Under the pieces are notes generated by a model. The model was not told where the DNA came from and did no database searches. It saw only the letters and a list, made by a program, of their open reading frames with translations. From assembly GCA_900754285.1 (NCBI GenBank), contig CAAECB010000030.1, positions 1-7,287 of the forward strand: a stretch of 7,287 nucleotides of DNA, in the 5' to 3' direction. This document shows, in pieces, positions 1 through 6,496 of this stretch. Origin of the DNA: Clostridia bacterium (GTDB lineage Bacteria; Bacillota; Clostridia; TANB77; CAG-508). A program made the translations under genes and the position numbers. How positions within the stretch are numbered: position 1 is the stretch's first letter; each line of letters starts with the position of its first letter.

Positions 1-33
1 AATAAATTTAAAATTTTTTAAGGAGAGTGTGGG

Positions 34-882
34 ATGGATAAAAAAAAAATAAGTTTGTGCTTAGCAGGTGGAGGAATAAAGGGAGTGGCACATATAGGAG
101 TGTTAAAGGCATTAGAAGAGGAAAATATAGAAATAGAATATATAGGAGGAACATCATCGGGAAGCATAGTATCAAGTTTATATGCGGCAGGATTTTCGGC
201 AGATGAAATTTATTATATATTTAAAAAATATTGTAAAAAAATAAAATATGCAGATTTAAAAAATATTTTTAAATTAATTTATGGATTAATTATTGAAAGA
301 AAAATAATTATAGATGGTTTAAATTCAGGAAAAGAAATAGAAAAATTAATAAATAAAGAATGTAATAAAAATGGAATTTATAATATATCTGATATAAAAA
401 AGCCATTAGTAATACCAAGTATAAATATGAATACAGGTGAAGTAATATGTTTTACCTCATGTTTAAAAAGAGGTGAATATTCAGATAAAATAAAATTTGT
501 AAATGATGCACCTATAGGGAAAGTAGTAAGAGCAAGTTGTAGTTATCCAGTTGTTTTTTCTCCATGTGAGTATAAAGATATGGAATTGATAGATGGTGGA
601 ATTAGAGAAAATGTTCCTTGGAAGGAATTAGAATTACTAGGTGCAAAAAATATTGTTAATGTTATTTTTGAATCTGATAAAAATGATAATTGTTGTGATA
701 ATCTTATAGAAGTTGCAGGTCGTTCTATTGATTTATTATGTAGAGAACTTTCTAATTATGAGATGCAAGGCTCTTATAAAATTTTGAAAATAAAAACTGA
801 AAAAATAGGTCTTTTGGATATTAGTAAATTGGAGAATTTATATTATTTAGGTTATAAACAGGCAAAAAAATTTTTAAAATGA
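34..882 (+). CDS. Patatin-like phospholipase / acyl hydrolase (RssA/YchK-like)
   Basis: Predicted serine acyl hydrolase of the patatin family, which cleaves acyl esters of lipids with a Ser-Asp dyad. The diagnostic elements are all present in order: the glycine-rich oxyanion loop GGGIKG (residues 12-17), the nucleophile elbow GTSSG (39-43, Ser41), and the DGG motif with catalytic Asp187. The 282-residue length fits the small bacterial stand-alone forms. No signal peptide or membrane segment is visible, so it is probably cytosolic or peripherally membrane-associated. The ATG at 34 is preceded by AAGGAG at 20-25 with an 8-nt spacer, which fixes the start. The promoter lies outside the window. 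The gene converges on the giant reverse-strand gene across a repeat-rich gap and has no co-directional neighbour here. Family assignment is firm; the natural substrate cannot be inferred. Confidence 0.92.
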   Translation: MDKKKISLCLAGGGIKGVAHIGVLKALEEENIEIEYIGGTSSGSIVSSLYAAGFSADEIYYIFKKYCKKIKYADLKNIFKLIYGLIIERKIIIDGLNSGKEIEKLINKECNKNGIYNISDIKKPLVIPSINMNTGEVICFTSCLKRGEYSDKIKFVNDAPIGKVVRASCSYPVVFSPCEYKDMELIDGGIRENVPWKELELLGAKNIVNVIFESDKNDNCCDNLIEVAGRSIDLLCRELSNYEMQGSYKILKIKTEKIGLLDISKLENLYYLGYKQAKKFLK

Positions 883-883
883 C

Positions 884-919
884 TTAGGGACGGAGCTAAT
901 GTTTTTGCTTCGTCCCTGA
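884..919. terminator. G/C-rich hairpin in convergent gap; possible terminator, repeat-related
   Basis: Positions 884-896 pair with 907-919 to give a 13-bp stem (core AGGGACGG/CGTCCCT, with two G-T pairs on the + strand) around a 10-nt loop. It starts two bases after the patatin stop codon. On the + strand no T-run follows directly. On the - strand the stem is followed, after about six bases, by a T-rich tract that lies in the end of the patatin gene. It may therefore end transcripts of the giant gene better than those of the patatin gene. The arm gggacgga (887-894) is also complementary to the tccgtccc cores of both downstream repeats (940-947 and 980-987), so the hairpin looks like part of the same repeat family rather than an ordinary terminator. 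Confidence 0.5.
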
Positions 920-928
920 AAGAATTGA

Positions 929-955
929 TGTTTTTTGAGTCCGTCCCCAAAAACA
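929..955. repeat. 27-bp direct repeat, copy 1 (REP-like hairpin unit)
   Basis: Identical to 969-995, with a 40-bp period. Each copy is itself a small palindrome: TGTTTTT at one end and AAAAACA at the other form a 7-bp stem around a G/C-rich loop, TGAGTCCGTCCCC. The GGGACGG-type core is far richer in G/C than the surrounding DNA. From general knowledge, similar GGGGACGG-containing repeats are scattered in many clostridial genomes, some beside REP-associated (IS200-like) tyrosine transposases. No transposase is present here, so mobility is inferred only. Confidence 0.75.
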
Positions 956-964
956 CCAAAAACA

Positions 965-3900
965 TTAGTGTTTTTTGAGTCCGTCCCCAAAAACATCGGT
1001 TGAGTTATTATTTTCTAAATCTATAGCATGTTTTTCTGATTCTTTCTTTTTTAGATTATCTTTAGCAACAGTCATCAATAATTTGATACGATTTGCTTGA
1101 TTTACTTCACTTGCACCTGGGTCATAATCAACAGGAGAAATATTAGCGTCTGGATATTTTTCACGAATTGTTTTTATTACGCCTTTACCAACAACGTGGT
1201 TAGGCAAACATGCAAATGGTTGCACACATACAATGTTAGGAATATCATTTTCAATATATTCTATCATTTCAGCTGTTAAGAACCAGCCTTCACCTGTTTG
1301 ATTTCCAATTGATAATACATCTTTTACTTGTTCTTCTAAGTGCCAAATATCACATGGCATCATATATCCTTTTTTAGAATTTGATAATGCTATTTTTACA
1401 TCTTTTTCTAATAAGTCTATTAATTTTATAGCTATTTTACTAATTTTTGCTGATGTTTTATTTGTATTTAGTAATGTATTAAATGTTATTTTATGTGTTG
1501 CCATAAATTTTACAAATCCCATGAATTCAGGTAATATTACTTCTGCGCCTTCTTTTTCTAAAAGGTCTGCTACATAATTATTTCCAAATGGATGATATTT
1601 TATTAGTACTTCTCCTACTATTCCAACTCTTGGCTTTGGCGTACTCATGTCTAATTCGATTTTTTCAAAATCATTTACTATATCATAAATACTTTGTTTA
1701 AATTCTTTATTTGTACATTTTACTATTAATTTTTTACATTTTTCCATCCATATATCAAATAATTTTTTTGTTTCACCTTTATGTACTTCATAGGCTCTAT
1801 TTCTAGTTAGCATTTTTTGTAATAAATCTCCATAAAGTACACATTTAATAAGTTTTTCTAATAGTTCAGGTGTTAGTTTAAAACCAGGCATTTTTTCCAT
1901 ACCAACTATATTAAATGAAATTACTGGTACATTTCCAAATCCAGCATCTTTTAATGCTTTACGAATAAATCCTATATAATTTGTAGCTCTACATCCACCA
2001 CCTGTTTGTGACATTATTAAAGCCGTTTTATTCAAATCATATTCACCTGATTGTAAAGCTTCTATCATTTGTCCTGTAGTTAAAATAGATGGATAACATG
2101 CATCATTATTAACATATTTTAGTCCTGTTTCTACTGTATGATTTGTACATTCTCTTAACAATTTTACTTTATAACCACAAGATGCAACAGCTGTTTCTAA
2201 TAATTCAAAATGGATAGGTGCCATTTGTGGAATTAAAATTGTATAATCTTTACGCATTTCTTTTGTAAATATATTTTTCTTTAATTCATAATTCCCTAAA
2301 TTTTGTTCTTCTTCTTTTTTCTGTATACGCTTATTCATACTAGCTAATAAAGAACGAATACGAATACGTACAGCTCCTAGGTTATTTACTTCATCTATTT
2401 TTATTAATGTATACATCTTGTCATAACTTGATAAAATTTCTTCTACTTGATCTGTTGTTACAGCATCTACTCCACATCCAAAAGAATTTAATTGAACAAG
2501 TTCTAAATTATCATGTTTTCCTACAAAATCTGCTGCTGCATATAATCTTGCATGGAATACCCATTGGTCAACAACCCTTATAGGACGTATTACTTCAGTT
2601 TTGTCTGATACACTATCTTCTGTTAATACACATAATCCCAAAGATGTTATTAGTGTATCAATTCCATGATTTATTTCAGGGTCTACATGATATGGTCTAC
2701 CTGCTAAAACAATTCCTCTTAGATTGTTTTCTTCTATATATTTTACAGTTTCTGCACCTTTGTTGCGAATATCTTGCTTACATTTTTGATATTCTTGTTC
2801 CGCTTTTTCTGCGGCTTTTAACAATTCTTTTTTATTGAAATTATATTCCTCAAATTCAGGTAATTCCAATATTTTTTTAACTAAGTTATTTTTATCAAAA
2901 GGTAAAAATGGATTTATAAATTTTACATCTTTTGATTTTAAACCTTCTATATTATTTTTTAATACTTCAGAATATGATATTACAATAGGGCAATTATAAT
3001 GGTTATCTGCTTTTTCATATTCTTTTCTTGAATATGGCATACATGGATAAAATATTGTTTTTATACCTTGTTCTAGCAAACTTTCTATATGTCCATGTGA
3101 TAATTTGGCAGGATAACATACAGACTCTGATGGCATTGATTCCATGCCTTTTTCATAAGTTTTTCTTGTACTTTTTTCTGATATTATTACTCTAAAACCA
3201 AGACTTGTTAAAAAAGTGAACCAGAAAGGATAGTCCTCATACATATTTAAAACTCTAGGGATTCCTATAGTTCCTCTAGGTGCATCTTTTTCTTCTAATG
3301 GCGTATAATCAAAAATTCTTTTATATTTATATTGAACCAAATTTGGTAAATTTTTATTTTTTGAAGATATTCCAGCACCTTTTTCACAACGGTTTCCAGA
3401 TACATGTATTGCTCCATTACTGAATTTATTTATTGTTAATTTACAATGGTTTTCACAATTATTGCATCTTGCATAAGTTACTTTAATTTCTAAATTATCT
3501 ATTTCATCTGTTTTTAAAATATGTGAATGATATTCCATATCAAAATTTGCTTCATATTGTTCTTTTGATAATAATGCCATTCCATATGCTCCCATTAAAC
3601 CAGAAATATCTGGGCGTACAACATTTTTACCTACTATTTTTTCAAAGGCTCTAAGTACTGCATCATTATAAAAAGTTCCACCTTGTACAACTATATGGTC
3701 ACCTAATGTTGATGTATCACGTACTTTCATAACTTTTTGGATAGCATTTTTTATAACTGAATATGATAAACCACTAGAAATATCACCTACTGTGTATCCT
3801 TCTTTTTGAGCTTGTTTTATTTTTGAATTCATAAATACAGTACATCTTGAACCTAAATCTACAGGACGGTTTGCTTCAATTGCTTCTTTTACAAATTCAC

Positions 3901-5296
3901 TTATATCTAATTTTAAGCTTTTAGCAAATGTTTCTATAAAAGAACCACAACCTGAAGAGCAAGCTTCATTTAACATGATATTGTCAATTGCACCATTTTT
4001 CATTTTTATGTATTTCATATCTTGCCCACCAATATCAATTATAGCAGTTACATCTGGTTCAAATTGTTTTGCAGCAGTATAATGTGCAATTGTTTCTATT
4101 TCATTTAAGTCTACATTTAATGCTGTTTGAATTAATTTTTCTCCGTAACCTGTTACGCCACTATATCTTAAAATAGCCTTTTCTGGCAAATTTGAATATA
4201 GTTCTTTTAACATTTTCATAACACTTTTTAAAGGATTTCCTTCATTGCTTCCATATAATGAATATAGCAAATTCCCTTCTCTATCAATTAATGCCAACTT
4301 AGTTGTAGTAGAACCAGCATCAATTCCTAGGAAACAATCTCCTTCATATGTTTTTAAATCTTTTCTTCCTATTTTAGCTTTATCATGTCTTTCTTTAAAT
4401 TGTTTATATTCTTCTTTATTTTTGAAAAGAGGTTCTATAGGTTGAGTTGTATTATCTTTTGAAATCCTTAGATTATTTATTTTTTGTTCTAATTCTTCTG
4501 TTGTAATAGGTTCAGTTTCTAATGAATCTATAGCTGCACCTTTTGCAACTAAAAGATGTGCATCTTCTGGTACAATTATATGTTCAGGTGTTAAATGTAG
4601 TGTTTCTATAAAACGTTTTCTTAATTCAGATAAATAATTTAAAGGTCCTCCTAAAAATGCTACATTTCCTCTTATTGGTCTACCACAAGCTAAACCACTT
4701 ATTGTTTGATTAACAACTGCTTGGAAAATAGAAGCAGCTATATCCTCTTTAGCTGCACCTTCATTTATAAGAGGTTGTACATCAGTTTTAGCAAAAACTC
4801 CACAACGAGATGCAATAGGATAAATTGTTTTATAACCTTTTGCAAGTTCATTTAGACCTGCTGTATTTGTATGTAATAAAGATGCCATTTGGTCTAAAAA
4901 TGCACCTGTACCACCTGCACAAGTTCCATTCATACGTTGTTCAATTGATTGATCAAAATATATGATTTTGGCATCTTCTCCACCTAGTTCTATAACAACA
5001 TCTGTTTCTGGTATGTATTTTTCTATCACTCTTTTACATGATACAACTTCTTGGATAAATTCTACTCCTAAAAATTTGCTTGCTGACATAGCTCCAGATC
5101 CTGTTAATGCTATTGTAAAAGAATTTTCTGGATATTTTTTTATTAAATTTTCTAATACATTACATACTGTATTTTTGGTATCAGAAAAATGTCTTTGGTA
5201 ATCTTCATATATTGTTTCTAAATTAGAATTCATTACAATGATTTTTACTGTTGTTGATCCAACATCTAATCCCACATGTAGTATATTTTTTTCCAT
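965..5296 (-). CDS. Giant fused 2-hydroxyacyl-CoA dehydratase activator / Fe-S reductase-like protein
   Basis: A 1443-residue protein combining BadF/HgdC-type ATPase modules with dehydratase-type Fe-S modules. Known activators hydrolyse ATP to push one low-potential electron from a [4Fe-4S] cluster onto a partner. Module 1 (about 5-260) has DVGSTTVK (11-18), GGED (104-107) and cluster-ligand candidates Cys126 (NGTCAGGTG) and Cys165 (SRCGVF). Module 2 (about 320-580) has GIDAGSTTTK (324-333), GGQD (423-426), Cys446/Cys450 and Cys485. A linker carries Cys611, 614, 618 and 637. Two related C-terminal modules follow: A (about 676-990, DUF2229-like; Cys727, 752, 941) and B (about 1017-1412; Cys1067, 1102, 1363). 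This resembles the large COG1924/COG3580/COG3581 fusion proteins of anaerobes; the substrate is unknown. No transmembrane segment is evident. The ATG at 5296 follows AGAAAGGATG (5304-5313), with 9 nt between the AAAGGA core and the start. The C-terminal tail is repeat-derived. Confidence 0.93.
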   Translation of the reverse strand: MEKNILHVGLDVGSTTVKIIVMNSNLETIYEDYQRHFSDTKNTVCNVLENLIKKYPENSFTIALTGSGAMSASKFLGVEFIQEVVSCKRVIEKYIPETDVVIELGGEDAKIIYFDQSIEQRMNGTCAGGTGAFLDQMASLLHTNTAGLNELAKGYKTIYPIASRCGVFAKTDVQPLINEGAAKEDIAASIFQAVVNQTISGLACGRPIRGNVAFLGGPLNYLSELRKRFIETLHLTPEHIIVPEDAHLLVAKGAAIDSLETEPITTEELEQKINNLRISKDNTTQPIEPLFKNKEEYKQFKERHDKAKIGRKDLKTYEGDCFLGIDAGSTTTKLALIDREGNLLYSLYGSNEGNPLKSVMKMLKELYSNLPEKAILRYSGVTGYGEKLIQTALNVDLNEIETIAHYTAAKQFEPDVTAIIDIGGQDMKYIKMKNGAIDNIMLNEACSSGCGSFIETFAKSLKLDISEFVKEAIEANRPVDLGSRCTVFMNSKIKQAQKEGYTVGDISSGLSYSVIKNAIQKVMKVRDTSTLGDHIVVQGGTFYNDAVLRAFEKIVGKNVVRPDISGLMGAYGMALLSKEQYEANFDMEYHSHILKTDEIDNLEIKVTYARCNNCENHCKLTINKFSNGAIHVSGNRCEKGAGISSKNKNLPNLVQYKYKRIFDYTPLEEKDAPRGTIGIPRVLNMYEDYPFWFTFLTSLGFRVIISEKSTRKTYEKGMESMPSESVCYPAKLSHGHIESLLEQGIKTIFYPCMPYSRKEYEKADNHYNCPIVISYSEVLKNNIEGLKSKDVKFINPFLPFDKNNLVKKILELPEFEEYNFNKKELLKAAEKAEQEYQKCKQDIRNKGAETVKYIEENNLRGIVLAGRPYHVDPEINHGIDTLITSLGLCVLTEDSVSDKTEVIRPIRVVDQWVFHARLYAAADFVGKHDNLELVQLNSFGCGVDAVTTDQVEEILSSYDKMYTLIKIDEVNNLGAVRIRIRSLLASMNKRIQKKEEEQNLGNYELKKNIFTKEMRKDYTILIPQMAPIHFELLETAVASCGYKVKLLRECTNHTVETGLKYVNNDACYPSILTTGQMIEALQSGEYDLNKTALIMSQTGGGCRATNYIGFIRKALKDAGFGNVPVISFNIVGMEKMPGFKLTPELLEKLIKCVLYGDLLQKMLTRNRAYEVHKGETKKLFDIWMEKCKKLIVKCTNKEFKQSIYDIVNDFEKIELDMSTPKPRVGIVGEVLIKYHPFGNNYVADLLEKEGAEVILPEFMGFVKFMATHKITFNTLLNTNKTSAKISKIAIKLIDLLEKDVKIALSNSKKGYMMPCDIWHLEEQVKDVLSIGNQTGEGWFLTAEMIEYIENDIPNIVCVQPFACLPNHVVGKGVIKTIREKYPDANISPVDYDPGASEVNQANRIKLLMTVAKDNLKKKESEKHAIDLENNNSTDVFGDGLKKH
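969..995. repeat. 27-bp direct repeat, copy 2, inside the 3' end of the giant gene
   Basis: Exact second copy of the unit at 929-955, differing only outside the 27 bp. It lies inside the reading frame of the reverse-strand giant gene and encodes its last residues (VFGDGLKKH); the stop codon at 965-967 is just beyond it. Further inverted pairs tie the two copies together: 927-935 with 989-997 (9 bp), and 949-956 with 968-975 (8 bp). The whole 927-997 block can therefore fold as nested or alternative hairpins. Confidence 0.75.
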
Positions 5297-5460
5297 TTTT
5301 TATCATCCTTTCTAAAGGTATAAAATAACAATGCACAGAAATTTGCTTTGCAAATTTCGCGCACGAACAAATACGCGGACTTTAAAATGTTCTAATAAGT
5401 GCCAATGTTATTAATGACCGCTTTTGTTCTTTGTAAAGTCGTTTATAAGACACTTTTTAC
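5297..5460 (-). promoter_or_regulatory. Long structured 5' leader of the giant gene
   Basis: If transcription starts about 7 nt downstream of the -10 box at 5467-5472, the mRNA has a leader of roughly 160 nt. Helices read on the - strand RNA are: 5455-5449 with 5403-5397 (7 bp, one G-U); 5440-5434 with 5384-5378 (7 bp); 5377-5371 with 5364-5358 (7 bp, two G-U, 6-nt loop); and 5358-5350 with 5346-5338 (9 bp, 3-nt loop). The first two interleave in the order A-B-A'-B', a pseudoknot topology. Several G-U pairs would be A-C mismatches on the other strand, which favours function in the - strand RNA. The ribosome binding site lies after the last hairpin. I recognise no named riboswitch class. The folding was done by eye and is unproven. 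Confidence 0.4.
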
Positions 5461-5466
5461 CTCTTT

Positions 5467-5495
5467 ATTTTATACGGAAATTGCAATTTTGTCAA
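5467..5495 (-). promoter_or_regulatory. Sigma-A promoter of the giant gene with palindromic spacer
   Basis: Read on the - strand, a perfect -35 box TTGACA (5495-5490) is followed by a 17-bp spacer and a -10 box TAAAAT (5472-5467, one mismatch to TATAAT). An alternative -10, TATAAA (5474-5469), would have a 15-bp spacer. The spacer contains the perfect 12-bp palindrome AAATTGCAATTT (5478-5489), suitably placed for an operator. The DNA upstream of the -35 box is A/T-rich. It is the best vegetative promoter match in the divergent region and points at the giant gene. Confidence 0.65.
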
Positions 5496-5528
5496 ATGGA
5501 AAAAATTTCTATTTGGAGGATTTTTTAG

Positions 5529-5557
5529 GCATAATTCGGACAAACACAACATAAATT
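5529..5557 (+). promoter_or_regulatory. Candidate sigma-E (mother-cell sporulation) promoter of the GerMN gene
   Basis: GCATAAT (5529-5535) matches 6 of 7 positions of the Bacillus sigma-E -35 consensus KMATATT. After exactly 14 bases, CATAAATT (5550-5557) matches 6 of 8 positions of the -10 consensus CATACAMT. The start would fall near 5564, giving a leader of under 30 nt before the GGAGG at 5579-5583. No convincing sigma-A promoter is seen for this gene. The fit with a sporulation-type product supports the call, but A/T-rich DNA yields such matches fairly easily. Confidence 0.45.
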
Positions 5558-5591
5558 TTGTAATAAATAATAATTAGTGGAGGTTGTGTAT

Positions 5592-6110
5592 ATGGGAAGT
5601 AAAAAAACAATAACGATATTTGGAATTTTACTTATAATAATATTAGTAGGAGGATTTTTTGGAATAAAATATGCCAAAAACAAAACACAAAATGAAATTA
5701 AAGAATATACTCCTGAACAAGAAATTACAGATGAACAATCTAGGCAAACTATTGTAAGTTTATTTTTTGTAGATAGAGAAACAGGTCAGTTAGTACCAGA
5801 GGCTAGATTGGTAGATATTAAAGAACTTGTAAATTTGCCTTATGAAAAATTGGCTAATTTGTTAATAGAGGGACCAAAAAATGATAAATTAAAAAAGACT
5901 ATACCTGATAATACTAAAATTCTGAAATCTTATACAGATAAGGATTGCTTAGTTCTTGATTTTTCTTCTGATATTTTATCTTTTGATAAAGATGATAAAA
6001 ATGCTAAACAAAATTTGATTAATAGTGTTGTTTATACTATGACCCAGTTTACTGAAATTAATAGTGTTAAATTTTTAGTTGATGGTGTAGAAAATGAAGA
6101 ATTAAAATAA
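5592..6110 (+). CDS. GerMN-domain protein, single-pass membrane anchored (GerM-like)
   Basis: A 172-residue protein with a short basic N-terminus, one hydrophobic segment (about 7-25), a charged linker (about 29-50) and one GerMN domain (about 53-166). Family-typical landmarks are VSLFFVDRETGQLVPE (55-70), LLIEGP (90-95), VLDFSSDI (121-128) and the C-terminal SVKFLVDG (158-165). In Bacillus subtilis, GerM is a lipoprotein with two GerMN domains that supports the SpoIIIA-SpoIIQ channel between mother cell and forespore. This protein has only one domain and a transmembrane anchor, with no lipobox Cys, so equivalence is inferred. The domain should face outside the membrane. The ATG at 5592 is preferred over the in-frame GTG at 5577 because GGAGG (5579-5583) sits 8 nt before the ATG and overlaps the upstream option. 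It is divergent from the giant gene. Confidence 0.82.
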   Translation: MGSKKTITIFGILLIIILVGGFFGIKYAKNKTQNEIKEYTPEQEITDEQSRQTIVSLFFVDRETGQLVPEARLVDIKELVNLPYEKLANLLIEGPKNDKLKKTIPDNTKILKSYTDKDCLVLDFSSDILSFDKDDKNAKQNLINSVVYTMTQFTEINSVKFLVDGVENEELK

Positions 6111-6178
6111 TTAAAATAATTATTAAATGCAGTAACATTATTTATAAAAGAGGTAATTGATACAGGTATAAAAGTTGC

Positions 6179-6203
6179 ATAAATTTTTATTTTAAAAATT
6201 TAT
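6179..6203. terminator. A/T-only hairpin in the convergent gap, weak terminator candidate
   Basis: Positions 6179-6188 and 6194-6203 form a perfect 10-bp inverted repeat around a 5-nt loop. It spans the stop codon of the reverse small gene (6187-6189) and lies about 70 bp past the GerMN stop. The stem contains no G/C pair, so it would be a weak terminator at best. In DNA this A/T-rich such a palindrome could be chance. The rest of 6111-6178 shows no gene. Confidence 0.25.
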
Positions 6204-6399
6204 ATAAGTGAATATATCTAGAAGCCTTATCTAAATTATTAAGAAAAGATTCAACTTCATTTAAAGATTTTAAAGTATTTTTCTTATAATCTTTAAATGT
6301 AAGTTTTTTCTTTTTTGGAGGTTTAGGTTTAGGCTTATTTTCTTTTCCTCTGTTATCAAAATTTTCTGTATGCATCAATCGACTTCCTTTATAATCCAT
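6187..6399 (-). CDS. Small lysine-rich protein of unknown function (70 aa)
   Basis: I do not recognise a family. The 70-residue product has a polar N-terminus, a Lys/Pro-rich linker (NKPKPKPPKKKK, 21-32) and a C-terminal part (about 33-70) that looks helical, ending in RYIHLYKFLK. It has 16 lysines, no cysteine and no membrane segment, so it is probably a basic cytosolic protein, possibly one that binds nucleic acid or membrane; that is speculation. The ATG at 6399 is chosen over the in-frame TTG at 6408 because the purine-rich AAGGAAGGA (6411-6419) sits 11 nt before the ATG and only 2 nt before the TTG. A plausible promoter lies just upstream (6442-6470). These translation and transcription signals are the main support that it is real. 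Confidence 0.6.
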   Translation of the reverse strand: MDYKGSRLMHTENFDNRGKENKPKPKPPKKKKLTFKDYKKNTLKSLNEVESFLNNLDKASRYIHLYKFLK

Positions 6400-6417
6400 A
6401 TTAATCAAATTCCTTCC

Positions 6418-6446
6418 TTGAAAAAATAACCAATTTACTATATAAT
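6418..6446 (+). promoter_or_regulatory. Sigma-A promoter of the trmN6-like gene
   Basis: TTGAAA (6418-6423, one mismatch to TTGACA), a 17-bp spacer, then a perfect TATAAT (6441-6446). The predicted start near 6453 gives a leader of about 44 nt before the ATG at 6497. The -35 box overlaps the ribosome binding site region of the reverse small gene (6411-6419), and the -10 box overlaps that gene's -10 box on the other strand. Confidence 0.72.
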
Positions 6447-6470
6447 ATGATAAATAAAAAAATAAGTGAA
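6442..6470 (-). promoter_or_regulatory. Candidate sigma-A promoter of the small lysine-rich gene
   Basis: On the - strand, TTCACT (6470-6465, four of six matches) is followed by a 17-bp spacer and TATTAT (6447-6442, five of six). The start would be near 6435, with a leader of about 36 nt that contains AAGGAAGGA. The -10 box covers nearly the same bases as the -10 box of the opposing promoter, so the two could compete. Confidence 0.45.
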
Positions 6471-6496
6471 ATTAATATTGCAGAAAGGATATAAAA

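Noticed and set aside
929..995. Short direct repeats suggestive of a CRISPR array
   Set aside because: There are only two copies with a 13-bp gap, no cas genes, and one copy lies within a coding frame. A dispersed palindromic repeat explains it better.
1097..5201. Short + strand open frames within the giant gene (1097-1279, 2644-2838, 4245-4445, 4962-5201)
   Set aside because: They lie antisense within a frame with strong conserved motifs, and their products show no recognisable domains.
5297..5460. Assignment of the leader to a named riboswitch or T-box
   Set aside because: No T-box NGGUGGNACCGCG-type motif or other class-defining consensus could be found; only generic helices are supported.
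5515..5519. GGAGG motif resembling a ribosome binding site upstream of the GerMN gene
   Set aside because: No start codon with a usable reading frame follows at a suitable distance.
5577..5591. Upstream GTG start for the GerMN gene
   Set aside because: The GTG overlaps the GTGGAGG ribosome binding site of the ATG at 5592 and has no good site of its own.
6400..6408. Upstream TTG start for the small lysine-rich gene
   Set aside because: It lies only 2 nt from the AAGGAAGGA site; the ATG at 6399 has workable spacing.
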